DNA from: CAZZCP01 sp964653235
Lineage (GTDB): Bacteria; Bdellovibrionota; Bdellovibrionia; Bdellovibrionales; UBA840
Reading direction: 5' to 3'
DNA length: 7,576 bases
Assembly (NCBI GenBank): GCA_964653235.1
Contig: CAZZCP010000094.1
Coordinates: forward strand, 1 to 7,576
Shown here piece after piece: positions 1 to 6,748 of the stretch; the first letter of the stretch is position 1; each line of letters begins with the position of its first letter. A model generated the notes under the pieces. The model was not told the origin of the DNA. It saw only the letters and a list, made by a program, of their open reading frames with translations, and did no database searches. Both the position numbers and the translations under genes were made by a program.

Positions 1-825
1 GATATAACTTCTGAAGAAGGAAAAGAACTGATAGAAAAATTTGAAGTTCTTAAATTAGACATTCAAGTTGATATGAATAGCGACAATATTCTTGTAAAAA
101 ATGATTTGATTGATGCAAAAATACAAGGAAACATTCGAATTTTAGGTCCGCTCAACCAAATTGGTATCTTAGGTGAAGTACGAAATCTTGGAACTGGCAA
201 TCTATTTTTTAACGACAGAGAGTTTACGGTTGAATCGGCAACTGTTACTTTTCCAAACGCCCAAGAAATCAACCCCAATCTTTATTTAACAGCCTCAACT
301 AGAATTCGAGAGTACGATGTGCAAATCATTGTTCAAGGGAGCTTAAAAGACCTTCAACCAAGCTTTAGCTCACAGCCGCCACTAACTGAGAATGACATAA
401 TCAATCTTCTTGCTACTGGTTACACAACCCAAGAACTTGAGACTCAACAACAAAATACCTCTGATGATCTGCAGGCTTATGAAATTGGATCTGCTATTTT
501 GTCACGAAACCCTTTGAACAAACAAATCAAAGAAAGAACTGGATTTGATTTTAGATTTAACTCTGCTGTTGACTCCACTGATGGGGTGGCTGTGCCAAGA
601 GTAGAAGTCATCAAGCAATGGACTCCGAAAGTAAAAACGAGTGCCAGTCGTGCCGTTGGTCGATTTGAGTCGCAAAATGCAAGAGTTGAATATCGCTTGA
701 ATAATAAATTGTCAGTGATTGGTTCCTGGAGAACACAAGAAACAGAATTAGACTCTGAGACCAATGACACAAATGATGAAAACGTACTTGGTCTGGATTT
801 AGAATACAAAGTTGAGTTTCGATGA
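1..825 (+). CDS. tamB: TamB-like translocation/assembly module protein, C-terminal part (5' end outside window)
   Basis: The reading frame is open from base 1, so the gene starts left of the window; the first in-frame ATG, at 73, is internal. The visible 274 residues are the C-terminal TamB (DUF490) domain. Beta-rich repeats (IQGNIRILGPLNQIGILGEV, fragment residues 41-60) are followed by the hallmark stretch near residues 111-142, in which a 'QGSLKDLQPSFSSQPPL' segment leads into 'TENDIINLLATG'. Next come a region around residues 160-185 (IGSAILSRNPLNKQIKERTGFD) and a final set of amphipathic strands ending in 'LDLEYKVEFR'. Known for the family: TamB is anchored in the inner membrane, spans the periplasm as a hydrophobic groove, and its C-terminus docks on an Omp85 protein (TamA, or BamA in lineages without TamA). 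It supports outer-membrane protein insertion and/or phospholipid transport. The next gene encodes an Omp85 protein and overlaps this stop codon by 4 bp, which supports the call. Total length and N-terminal anchor cannot be judged. Confidence 0.9.
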   Translation, partial: DITSEEGKELIEKFEVLKLDIQVDMNSDNILVKNDLIDAKIQGNIRILGPLNQIGILGEVRNLGTGNLFFNDREFTVESATVTFPNAQEINPNLYLTASTRIREYDVQIIVQGSLKDLQPSFSSQPPLTENDIINLLATGYTTQELETQQQNTSDDLQAYEIGSAILSRNPLNKQIKERTGFDFRFNSAVDSTDGVAVPRVEVIKQWTPKVKTSASRAVGRFESQNARVEYRLNNKLSVIGSWRTQETELDSETNDTNDENVLGLDLEYKVEFR

Positions 826-3569
826 AATATTGCTTGGGACTATTTCTAATCATTTTTAGTATTTCTAGTTTTGCTCAGGAACTAGATACCAGCTCCATTC
901 CTTATTCAGTAAAAAGAAAACTCGAAATTGACTCTCCTGAACTCTTTATTCCTCCATATTCCTATGAAAAATTAGATAACTTGATTCGCAAATTATATCT
1001 TACGGAACGTTTTTCAAAAGTAGAGGTATACTCAAGAGCTGGTAATTACGTTGTAAAGACCACTGAACTACCTAAAATAACTAAAATATTGTTTTTAGGT
1101 GAATTCATTGAAGATGAAATCAATTTTAGAAAGTTATTCCCTCTCAAAGAAAATGACCTTTTATCAAGATCAAAAGCGGTTGAAGGTGCAAATCTGATCA
1201 AAGAGTATCTGGGAAGAAAATCCTACCTTACCTCTAAAATATCAATTGATTTTACTATTCCTTCTCCTGGTTCAATCGAAATCAAAATTAATATCGACCA
1301 AGGACAAGCCAGTCAAATTCAAGATATTCAGTTCTTAACAGGCAACCAAAATTTAAAATCAAAACTGGATAGTATTGCTTCTGAATTTGTAGGTAAAGAG
1401 TTCTCAGAGACCAAGCTATTTGAAATTCGAACAGAAATTAGAGATTTCTTTCGCAAAGAGTCCTATCTAACTGCAAAACTCAATGATCCAAATATTGAGT
1501 ATTTTGATAATTTTTCTAAAGTAAAATTAAATTACAAGGTTGACTCTTCATTTAAATACAAGCTGATTTTTAACAATAACAAAAAACTATCAAGAAACGA
1601 AATAATGAAGAAACTCAATTTAGAGAACTCGGAACCACTTGGAATAAGTCCCGAGGCCGAACTTCGTGAAAGGCTCATTGATATATATAAAGAACAAGCC
1701 TACACCAATGTAAAAATACGCACTGAAACAGATTTTATTCCCGAAGACTACCAAAAGAGTATTCGATTTCAGATAGAAGAGGGTGAAAGAGTACAAATCG
1801 ATGATATTGAATTTATTGGAAGGCTCTCGAGAGATTCTAAATACTATCGCGATTGGATTTTTGATAATGGTTCTGAGTTAACTCAAGATGAATTTTACAA
1901 TGCTAAATTTTTTGAAGAAGATTTAAAAAAATTGATTATCTCACTTCAAAATGAAGGTTTTTTGCGAGCAAAACTGATTAGCTCAAGAGTTCGTATAGAT
2001 GAGTCAAAAGAGAAGGTTAAAATTCGAGTCAATATTGATGAAGGAAAGAAAACCTATTTGCGCCAAGTGAACTTTATTGGTGCTAAACACTTTTCAAAAT
2101 CAGCTCTCTTAGAAAAGTTAGAACTTGTAGAGGGTAAGCCATTATTATTAAAAAAAATTGAACAAAGTTTTGATAAGATAATCAGTCTATACAAACAAGA
2201 AGCCTTTCTGTTTGTAAAAGTAGAAAGAGAACCAAGTAAAATCATCCACTATACAAATGAAGATTCTTATGCCACCCTAAACTTCATCATTCAAGAAGGC
2301 GACCAGGTCATAGTAGATAGTATTTTGACTCGTGGAAATACATTTACGAAAGATTATGTGATTACTAAAGTTCTGACATTTAAAGAAGGCGACTACTTAA
2401 CTCAAAACACAATTCTTGAATCTGAATCCAATTTAAAGAGATTGGGACTTTTTGGGAGTGTCAAAATTCAAGTACAAGAAAGTCAAAGTCCAAGAAAAAT
2501 CGTATATATCAATCTGCAAGAAAGAAACCCTGGTGTCTTAACTTTTGGTGTTGGTATCAGTGATGAATTAGAACTGACCCTAAGAGGTTACACCGGGGTT
2601 GCTTACCGAAATCTTTGGGGAACCGCAAGAGCAATTCAGGGTCGAGTTGGACTCAATGCTAATGTTAGAGCCAATGATTTTATTGAGCAATCCATCAATG
2701 CTTCTTATTTAGAACCCTTTTTATTTGGCTCAAGAACCAAAGGCAAGATTTCGTTGATCAATAGGCAACAAATCACTGATTTTGATACCAATATAATTGA
2801 AGCCACTGAGAGCAACGAAATTCTGTTTCTTCTTGAAAGAGATATCACAAGGTACTTTAAAGTAATTTGGCAACTCTGGGGTTTAGCTGCAACGAGAAAA
2901 TTTCAGGTTGAAAATCAAAATGTCACAGAGGAACTGCAAATTGCCGAAATGGGACCCAGCATAGAAATTGATTACAGAGACAATGCCTTTTTACCACGTC
3001 AGGGAACCTTTACGATAATAAATTTTTCATATTCTGATCCTAGTTTTGGTTCGTCGAGTACAGTAAATTTTTTCCGTACTCGTCTCAGTTTTCAGCAATA
3101 TTTTCCACTCACAGAAAGTAAGAGATTTGTATATGCTTATGCTTTAAGTGGTGGATATCTTAGAAATGTTTCGCGAGAATCCAATGGTGCCGTTCCAGAA
3201 GAGCGACTTTTCTTTTTAGGTGGAAGATCTACGATTCGAGGTTTTGATTACAACTCTATACCCAACGACGCTTTTTTGACTCAGCCGGGAGCTAATTTTG
3301 CAACTGTTGATACTGAATCTTATTTTTCGTTGATCAAACAAGAATTTCGCTTCCCAATTTACGGAGATATAGGAATGGCTCTTTTTTATGATGGTGGAGC
3401 CGTCTGGGTACGTGGGGTTGATTTTGATGACACTTATCGTGACGCTGTAGGAATTGCAGTACAATACAATACTCCGATTGGCGCAGTGAGTTTAGCATAT
3501 GGCTTCAAACTCGACCGTCGAACAGGCGAGGCCCCTGGCGCGATTCACTTCTCGATTGGTGACTTTTAA
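822..3569 (+). CDS. Omp85 family outer-membrane protein (BamA/TamA type) with about seven POTRA-like repeats
   Basis: This 915-residue protein is complete. Residues 1-18 are a signal peptide with a hydrophobic core and likely cleavage after SFA (SSFA|QE). POTRA-like units follow at about 25-83 (its first strand is hard to see), 85-161, 162-242, 243-322, 323-409, 410-493 and 494-568. Units 2 to 6 mostly close with an 'I.EG/I.QG'-type strand, and the last (GNTFTKDYVITKVL..., LGLFGSVKI) is the most canonical. The barrel spans about 570-915 and shows the Omp85 loop-6 motif IRGF (805-808, Arg806), the FYDGG motif (855-859, compare FxDxG) and a C-terminal beta-signal ending in Phe915 (HFSIGDF). Known for the family: such proteins insert or export outer-membrane proteins; E. 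coli BamA has 5 POTRAs and TamA has 3. The ATG overlaps the tamB stop (ATGA, 822-825) and has no clear Shine-Dalgarno, so translation is probably coupled to tamB. Position next to tamB suggests the TamB partner, but it could equally be the cell's only BamA, so I give no symbol. Confidence 0.92.
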   Translation: MKYCLGLFLIIFSISSFAQELDTSSIPYSVKRKLEIDSPELFIPPYSYEKLDNLIRKLYLTERFSKVEVYSRAGNYVVKTTELPKITKILFLGEFIEDEINFRKLFPLKENDLLSRSKAVEGANLIKEYLGRKSYLTSKISIDFTIPSPGSIEIKINIDQGQASQIQDIQFLTGNQNLKSKLDSIASEFVGKEFSETKLFEIRTEIRDFFRKESYLTAKLNDPNIEYFDNFSKVKLNYKVDSSFKYKLIFNNNKKLSRNEIMKKLNLENSEPLGISPEAELRERLIDIYKEQAYTNVKIRTETDFIPEDYQKSIRFQIEEGERVQIDDIEFIGRLSRDSKYYRDWIFDNGSELTQDEFYNAKFFEEDLKKLIISLQNEGFLRAKLISSRVRIDESKEKVKIRVNIDEGKKTYLRQVNFIGAKHFSKSALLEKLELVEGKPLLLKKIEQSFDKIISLYKQEAFLFVKVEREPSKIIHYTNEDSYATLNFIIQEGDQVIVDSILTRGNTFTKDYVITKVLTFKEGDYLTQNTILESESNLKRLGLFGSVKIQVQESQSPRKIVYINLQERNPGVLTFGVGISDELELTLRGYTGVAYRNLWGTARAIQGRVGLNANVRANDFIEQSINASYLEPFLFGSRTKGKISLINRQQITDFDTNIIEATESNEILFLLERDITRYFKVIWQLWGLAATRKFQVENQNVTEELQIAEMGPSIEIDYRDNAFLPRQGTFTIINFSYSDPSFGSSSTVNFFRTRLSFQQYFPLTESKRFVYAYALSGGYLRNVSRESNGAVPEERLFFLGGRSTIRGFDYNSIPNDAFLTQPGANFATVDTESYFSLIKQEFRFPIYGDIGMALFYDGGAVWVRGVDFDDTYRDAVGIAVQYNTPIGAVSLAYGFKLDRRTGEAPGAIHFSIGDF

Positions 3570-3593
3570 TTCGAAATTATGTAGGATCATATT

Positions 3594-3908
3594 ATGTCAG
3601 ATACTCAAGAACAAAACCAAAATGAATCTTCAACAGAAGAAATTACGAAAAATAAAAAGCCTCCCATGTACAAAGTCATTATACACAATGATGATTTTAC
3701 TCCTATGGAATTTGTTGTTCATGTTTTGACTCGTTTTTTTAATCTAACAGATCAAGACGCGAATCACATTATGATGGAAGTTCACAAAAAGGGACATGGA
3801 ATTGCTGGAGTCTACACTCGAGAAATTGCAGAGACCAAAGTAGCACAAGTGAACGCTTACTCTCGGCAACATGAGCACCCTTTAAAAACGAGCTCGGAGA
3901 AAGAATGA
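3594..3908 (+). CDS. clpS: ATP-dependent Clp protease adaptor ClpS
   Basis: This 104-residue protein has close to the usual ClpS length (E. coli 106). A disordered, polar N-terminal tail (residues 1-22) precedes the ClpS core, which begins at PPMYKVIIHNDDFTPMEF. The N-degron pocket residues are present: N32, D33, D34, T36, M38, V41, M60 and H64 match E. coli N34, D35, D36, T38, M40, V43, M62 and H66. The 'VHKKGHGIAGVYTREIAETKVAQV' region and the terminal EHPL are also typical. Known role: ClpS binds proteins with bulky N-terminal residues (Leu, Phe, Tyr, Trp) and hands them to the ClpA N-domain for degradation by ClpAP in the cytoplasm. The start is supported by an AGGA at 3583-3586, 7 bases upstream. 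It lies 24 bp after the Omp85 gene with no terminator between them, and its stop overlaps the clpA start by 4 bp, the classic clpS-clpA arrangement. Confidence 0.97.
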   Translation: MSDTQEQNQNESSTEEITKNKKPPMYKVIIHNDDFTPMEFVVHVLTRFFNLTDQDANHIMMEVHKKGHGIAGVYTREIAETKVAQVNAYSRQHEHPLKTSSEKE

Positions 3909-6205
3909 TCTTAAATCAAGATATTGAAATTCTATTAAATCAAGCAATGCAAAATGCTCATAAGAATCGTTATGAATTTATGGACATTGAACAAATGATT
4001 TTAGCCATTCTTAACGAAAAAAATACTGCTGAACTTGTAAAAGAATGTGGCGCAGATTTTATTCGCTATCAAAGAAACCTTGATGGTTTTATTTTGCAAA
4101 ACTCTCCCAAGATCGCAGATGAAGTCAAAGACAATCAATGGTCTCCTCAATTGAGTATTGGCGCACAAAGAGTTTTACAAAGAGCTTGGCTACAAGTTGT
4201 AAGCTCTGGTAGAAACGAGGTTCGTGGAGCCGATATATTAGTATCTCTTTACTCTGAAACAGACTGCCATGCATTGCACTTCTTAGAAAATGAAGAAGGC
4301 ATAAGCAGAATTCAATTGCTCTCTACAATTTCGCATGGAGATTATTCGAACAGCCAAACAGCATCTCAACCACAACAAGGCCAAGATGACTACGATGAAA
4401 GCTCCCCTGCTTTAAGCGAATATTGTATCCATCTTAACTCTTTTGTAAACAAACAAGAGATTCCCGATCTCGTAGGTCGTGATAAAGAGCTAGAAAGACT
4501 CATGCAAATTTTAATGAGAAAACAAAAGAACAATCCTTTGCTTGTCGGTGAACCTGGCGTGGGTAAGACGGCGATCGTCTTCGGCCTTGCCAAAAAGGTA
4601 GAACAAGACCAAGTTCCTGAACCACTAAAAGATCTCCAAATTTACTCTCTTGATATGGGTCTTCTTTTAGCTGGCGCCAAGTTTAAAGGTGAATTTGAAG
4701 ACCGAGTGAAGGCTGTTTTAAAAGATCTAAAAAGCAAGAAAGAAAGAGCCGTTCTCTTCATCGATGAAATTCATAGTTTGATTGGTGCAGGCTCTGGCGG
4801 AAACGGTGGTATGGATGCATCGAACTTACTCAAGCCTGCACTGGCTAGTGGTGAGCTCAGCTGTATTGGGGCCGCTACTTTTAAAGAACTGAGAAAGTAT
4901 TTTGAAAAAGATCGAGCCTTAGAAAGAAGGTTTCAAAAGATTGAAGTCAATGAACCCAATGATGAAGAAACTCTCGAAATTCTAAAAGGAATCAAATCTA
5001 CCTATGAAAAGTTTCATAACATAAAACTCTCGGCTGCCGTATTAGAAAGTACTGTACAGCTAAGCAATCGCTATCTATCGGGTCGTTTTCAGCCCGATAA
5101 ATCGATTGATGTGATTGATGAACTTGGAGCTCAACACCATCTAAGAAATACGAATAAAAAAGCTTATACTGTTACTGATAAAGATGTTGAAGATGTTGTC
5201 TCAAAAATGGCTCAAGTTCCCTCGCAAAACGTCAGTCAAGATGATCGTAGCCGCCTGCAAAATTTAGAGAGAGATCTCAAAATGTTGATTTTTGGCCAAG
5301 ACGAAGCTGTTGAAAAAGTAAGTCATGCGATCAAATTTTCTCGAGCGGGTCTAAACCGAGACAACAAACCCATTGGCTCTTACTTGTTTGCGGGTCCAAC
5401 AGGAGTTGNNNNNNNNNNGGAAATCACTCCGAAGAATATTATTATGATCGGTCCAACAGGAGTTGGAAAAACCGAACTTGCTAAGCAATTGGCCAATATT
5501 TTGGGTATTGAATTTGTTCGATTTGATATGTCTGAATATATGGAGAAACACTCTGTATCTCGTCTTGTAGGTGCTCCTCCAGGTTATGTCGGTTATGATG
5601 AGGGCGGACTGCTTACCGATGCCATTTCGAAAAAACCCTATTCTTTGATTTTGATGGATGAAATTGAAAAGGCCCATCCTGACTTAATCAATATTCTTTT
5701 ACAACTTATGGATGATGGCAGCCTAACCGATGCCAATGGCAAAAAAGCCGATGCAAGAAATATTATTTTAATTATGACAACCAATGCCGGAGCTCGAGAT
5801 ATGGCTAAAAAAGGTATTGGTATTATGAACTCCATTGAATCGAATTTTGATATGGAGCAAATTAAAAAGGCATTCGCTCCCGAATTTATCAATCGACTTG
5901 ATGCCGTTATTGCTTTTAAGAATTTAGACAAGGCCATGCTGCTGAAAGTGATAGAAAAATTCTTACTCGAATTGCAAAACCAGTTACAAGACAAAAATGT
6001 AAAATTGGAATATGATGAAGAGCTTTTAGAGAAAATTTTTGATGTAGCCTATGATCCGATTTATGGCGCCCGCCCGATGCAAAGAAAGATCAATGATTTA
6101 GTCAAAGCCCCTCTCGTAGATGAGCTTCTTTTTGGAAAGCTTAAAAATGGCGGAACTGTAAAAGTAAAAATGAAGGCTGATAAAATTGATTTTCAATATT
6201 CTTAA
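3905..6205 (+). CDS. clpA: ATP-dependent Clp protease ATP-binding subunit ClpA (interrupted by a scaffold gap and a likely misassembled segment)
   Basis: A two-ring AAA+ unfoldase. Residues 1-145 are the Clp N-domain that binds ClpS; a Gln/Asp-rich linker (about 146-170) follows. D1 has Walker A GEPGVGKT (215-222), pore loop AKFKG (258-262; Phe260 where ClpA usually has Tyr), Walker B VLFIDE (283-288) and Arg341/Arg342 as arginine-finger candidates. D2 has Walker A GPTGVGKT (516-523), pore loop GYVG (560-563), Walker B LILMDE (581-586), sensor 1 TTNAG (625-629), arginine finger R664 and sensor 2 GARPM (721-725). The ClpP-docking tripeptide is IGI (638-640), where E. coli has IGL. There is no long central coiled coil, so it is ClpA rather than ClpB or ClpC. 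The start overlaps the clpS stop (ATGA, 3905-3908) with GGAG at 3896-3899. The 766 codons include N bases at 5409-5418 and a second, HslU-like copy of the Walker A region; without that 57-bp stretch the protein would be 747 residues, near E. coli ClpA (758). The stop overlaps the convergent downstream gene. Confidence 0.96.
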   Translation: MILNQDIEILLNQAMQNAHKNRYEFMDIEQMILAILNEKNTAELVKECGADFIRYQRNLDGFILQNSPKIADEVKDNQWSPQLSIGAQRVLQRAWLQVVSSGRNEVRGADILVSLYSETDCHALHFLENEEGISRIQLLSTISHGDYSNSQTASQPQQGQDDYDESSPALSEYCIHLNSFVNKQEIPDLVGRDKELERLMQILMRKQKNNPLLVGEPGVGKTAIVFGLAKKVEQDQVPEPLKDLQIYSLDMGLLLAGAKFKGEFEDRVKAVLKDLKSKKERAVLFIDEIHSLIGAGSGGNGGMDASNLLKPALASGELSCIGAATFKELRKYFEKDRALERRFQKIEVNEPNDEETLEILKGIKSTYEKFHNIKLSAAVLESTVQLSNRYLSGRFQPDKSIDVIDELGAQHHLRNTNKKAYTVTDKDVEDVVSKMAQVPSQNVSQDDRSRLQNLERDLKMLIFGQDEAVEKVSHAIKFSRAGLNRDNKPIGSYLFAGPTGVXXXXEITPKNIIMIGPTGVGKTELAKQLANILGIEFVRFDMSEYMEKHSVSRLVGAPPGYVGYDEGGLLTDAISKKPYSLILMDEIEKAHPDLINILLQLMDDGSLTDANGKKADARNIILIMTTNAGARDMAKKGIGIMNSIESNFDMEQIKKAFAPEFINRLDAVIAFKNLDKAMLLKVIEKFLLELQNQLQDKNVKLEYDEELLEKIFDVAYDPIYGARPMQRKINDLVKAPLVDELLFGKLKNGGTVKVKMKADKIDFQYS
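5393..5408 (+). repeat. 16-bp direct repeat, copy 1 (Walker A coding sequence)
   Basis: The 16-mer ggtccaacaggagttg, coding for GPTGV, lies immediately before the N run and is repeated exactly at 5450-5465. The offset is 57 bp, which is 19 codons, so both copies are in the clpA frame. This is the likely point where the assembly branched between clpA and hslU. Confidence 0.9.
5409..5418. other. Scaffold gap (10 N)
   Basis: Ten undetermined bases interrupt clpA directly after the first GPTGV of the D2 Walker A motif. A round 10-N run is typical of an assembler or scaffolder joining two contigs with unknown or slightly negative gap size. The number of Ns should not be read as real length. Confidence 0.98.
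5419..5449 (+). other. HslU-like foreign segment inside clpA, probable contig-end artefact
   Basis: Directly after the gap the frame reads EITPKNIIMI and runs into GPTGVGKTE. That is the HslU (ClpY) sequence preceding its Walker A motif (E. coli HslU has EVTPKNILMIGPTGVGKTE). It is not ClpA, where the preceding residues are of the KPIGSYLFA type, already present before the gap at residues 488-496. After GKTE the sequence is ClpA again (LAKQLANILGIEFVRFDMSEYM). The piece most likely comes from the organism's own hslU gene, joined through near-identical Walker A coding DNA. Recognition of the HslU motif is from family knowledge; the artefact explanation is inference. Confidence 0.8.
5450..5465 (+). 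repeat. 16-bp direct repeat, copy 2 (Walker A coding sequence)
   Basis: Exact second copy of the 16-mer found at 5393-5408. This copy continues into the full Walker A (GPTGVGKTE) and the rest of ClpA D2. The base before it (c5449) differs from the base before copy 1 (g5392), so the match stops there on the left. Confidence 0.9.
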
Positions 6206-6630
6206 GCCGACTTTTTGCCGTTGGCTTCGATGCTTTCTACTTTTTGCTTGAGCTTCTCATCAACCAAATTGTTGTTTTTCATCATTTCGTTGGTTTTTTG
6301 TAAACGTGAAATCGAACTCTTTAAAAGGGCTTGAACCCACTGCGAACTGGCTTTTACTTGAGCCTCAATGGCAGCCTTCGGAATTTTAACTGCTTTTACA
6401 TCAGTAAGAGCTTTTGCAATTGAAGAATGAGGACTATCGGTAAGAAGAGATATTTCGCCAACAAATTCAGAAGAGCCAATTACTGAAACTGGAATCATCT
6501 CGCCATTTTTAGCTTTTTTAAAGATACCTACTTGCCCCTCTTTGATCACATAAAGATGCTCACTGGGCGTTTTATCTTGAAAAATGATATCGCCTGCTTT
6601 GTAAGAGACTAGGCTTTCGTCTTTGGCCAC
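6202..6630 (-). CDS. Small cyclic-nucleotide-binding-domain-like protein without a DNA-binding domain
   Basis: This 142-residue protein has a cNMP-binding (Crp-type) beta-roll at about residues 8-90: SYKAGDIIFQDKTPSEHLYVIKEG is the typical opening, and FVGEISLLTDSP (56-67) is the phosphate-binding cassette. The position after 'SP' that normally holds the arginine contacting the cyclic phosphate is His68 (codon at 6427-6429), so canonical cAMP/cGMP binding is doubtful. After the roll there is one long helical, charged tail (about 95-140, KSSISRLQKTNEMMKNN...) and no helix-turn-helix, so it is not a Crp/Fnr transcription factor by itself. It may be a sensor or structural module acting through a partner, but function is unknown. 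The start is GTG at 6630, chosen because GGAGG lies 5 bases upstream; an ATG at 6630-6632 in another frame stops after seven codons. The gene is convergent with clpA, with stop codons overlapping (6202-6205). Confidence 0.85.
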   Translation of the reverse strand: MAKDESLVSYKAGDIIFQDKTPSEHLYVIKEGQVGIFKKAKNGEMIPVSVIGSSEFVGEISLLTDSPHSSIAKALTDVKAVKIPKAAIEAQVKASSQWVQALLKSSISRLQKTNEMMKNNNLVDEKLKQKVESIEANGKKSA

Positions 6631-6635
6631 ATTAT

Positions 6636-6640
6636 CCTCC
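6636..6640 (-). promoter_or_regulatory. Shine-Dalgarno site of the cNMP-domain gene
   Basis: On the minus strand the sequence reads GGAGG, then ATAAT, then the GTG start. The 5-base spacing fits the GTG, while the overlapping out-of-frame ATG would be only 3 bases away and leads to an early stop. This decides the start codon of the gene ending at 6202. Confidence 0.75.
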
Positions 6641-6687
6641 GATGACTTTCTATCGGCAATAAAGCTCGAATTTAAAATTTTTTAGAC

Positions 6688-6713
6688 AAAAAAGGGGAAG
6701 TCTGGACTTCCCC
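6688..6713 (-). terminator. Rho-independent terminator of the gene at the right edge
   Basis: The arms GGGGAAGTC (6694-6702) and GACTTCCCC (6705-6713) are perfectly complementary, giving an 8-bp stem with a 4-base loop (or 9 bp around 2 bases). On the minus strand the stem is followed by six T (6688-6693), the intrinsic-terminator pattern. It begins 35 bases past the stop of the minus-strand gene ending at 6749, so it should end that transcript and separate it from the cNMP-domain gene. On the plus strand the stem is followed only by a short T5 a few bases later, so any activity in that direction would be weaker. Confidence 0.88.
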
Positions 6714-6748
6714 CTAGATTTTTGGGCACTCGAAAATCAATTTGCTTA

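Noticed and set aside
73..825. A short gene starting at the ATG at 73
   Set aside because: The same frame is open back to base 1 and the protein begins inside the TamB domain, so this is the tail of a larger gene.
477..853. Minus-strand open frames opposite tamB and similar ones opposite the Omp85 gene and clpA
   Set aside because: They lie wholly antisense to conserved genes, have low-complexity or Ser/Phe/Ile-rich translations and show no domain or ribosome site worth noting.
3499..3729. Overlapping 76-codon plus-strand reading frame across the Omp85/clpS boundary
   Set aside because: It is an out-of-frame shadow covering the well-supported ends of the Omp85 gene and clpS, with no recognisable protein.
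5405..5480. A genuine ClpA with two tandem Walker A loops or an insertion in D2
   Set aside because: The extra sequence is HslU-like, lies beside an N run, and is bounded by an exact 16-bp repeat. A contig-joining artefact explains all three facts, and removing 57 bp restores a standard ClpA.
6204..6227. Hairpin aagccgac / gttggctt with an 8-base loop just after the clpA stop, as a clpA terminator
   Set aside because: One arm pair is a G:T wobble and no T-tract follows on either strand. It lies in the coding 3' end of the opposing gene, so support is too weak.
6202..6630. Crp/Fnr family transcriptional regulator
   Set aside because: The protein ends after the beta-roll and a helical tail; no helix-turn-helix domain is present in its 142 residues.
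6641..6693. Promoter for the cNMP-domain gene in the AT-rich spacer
   Set aside because: TTGTCT-like and TTTATT-like hexamers exist but with poor spacing and weak matches. A promoter is expected here because a terminator lies upstream, but I cannot place it.
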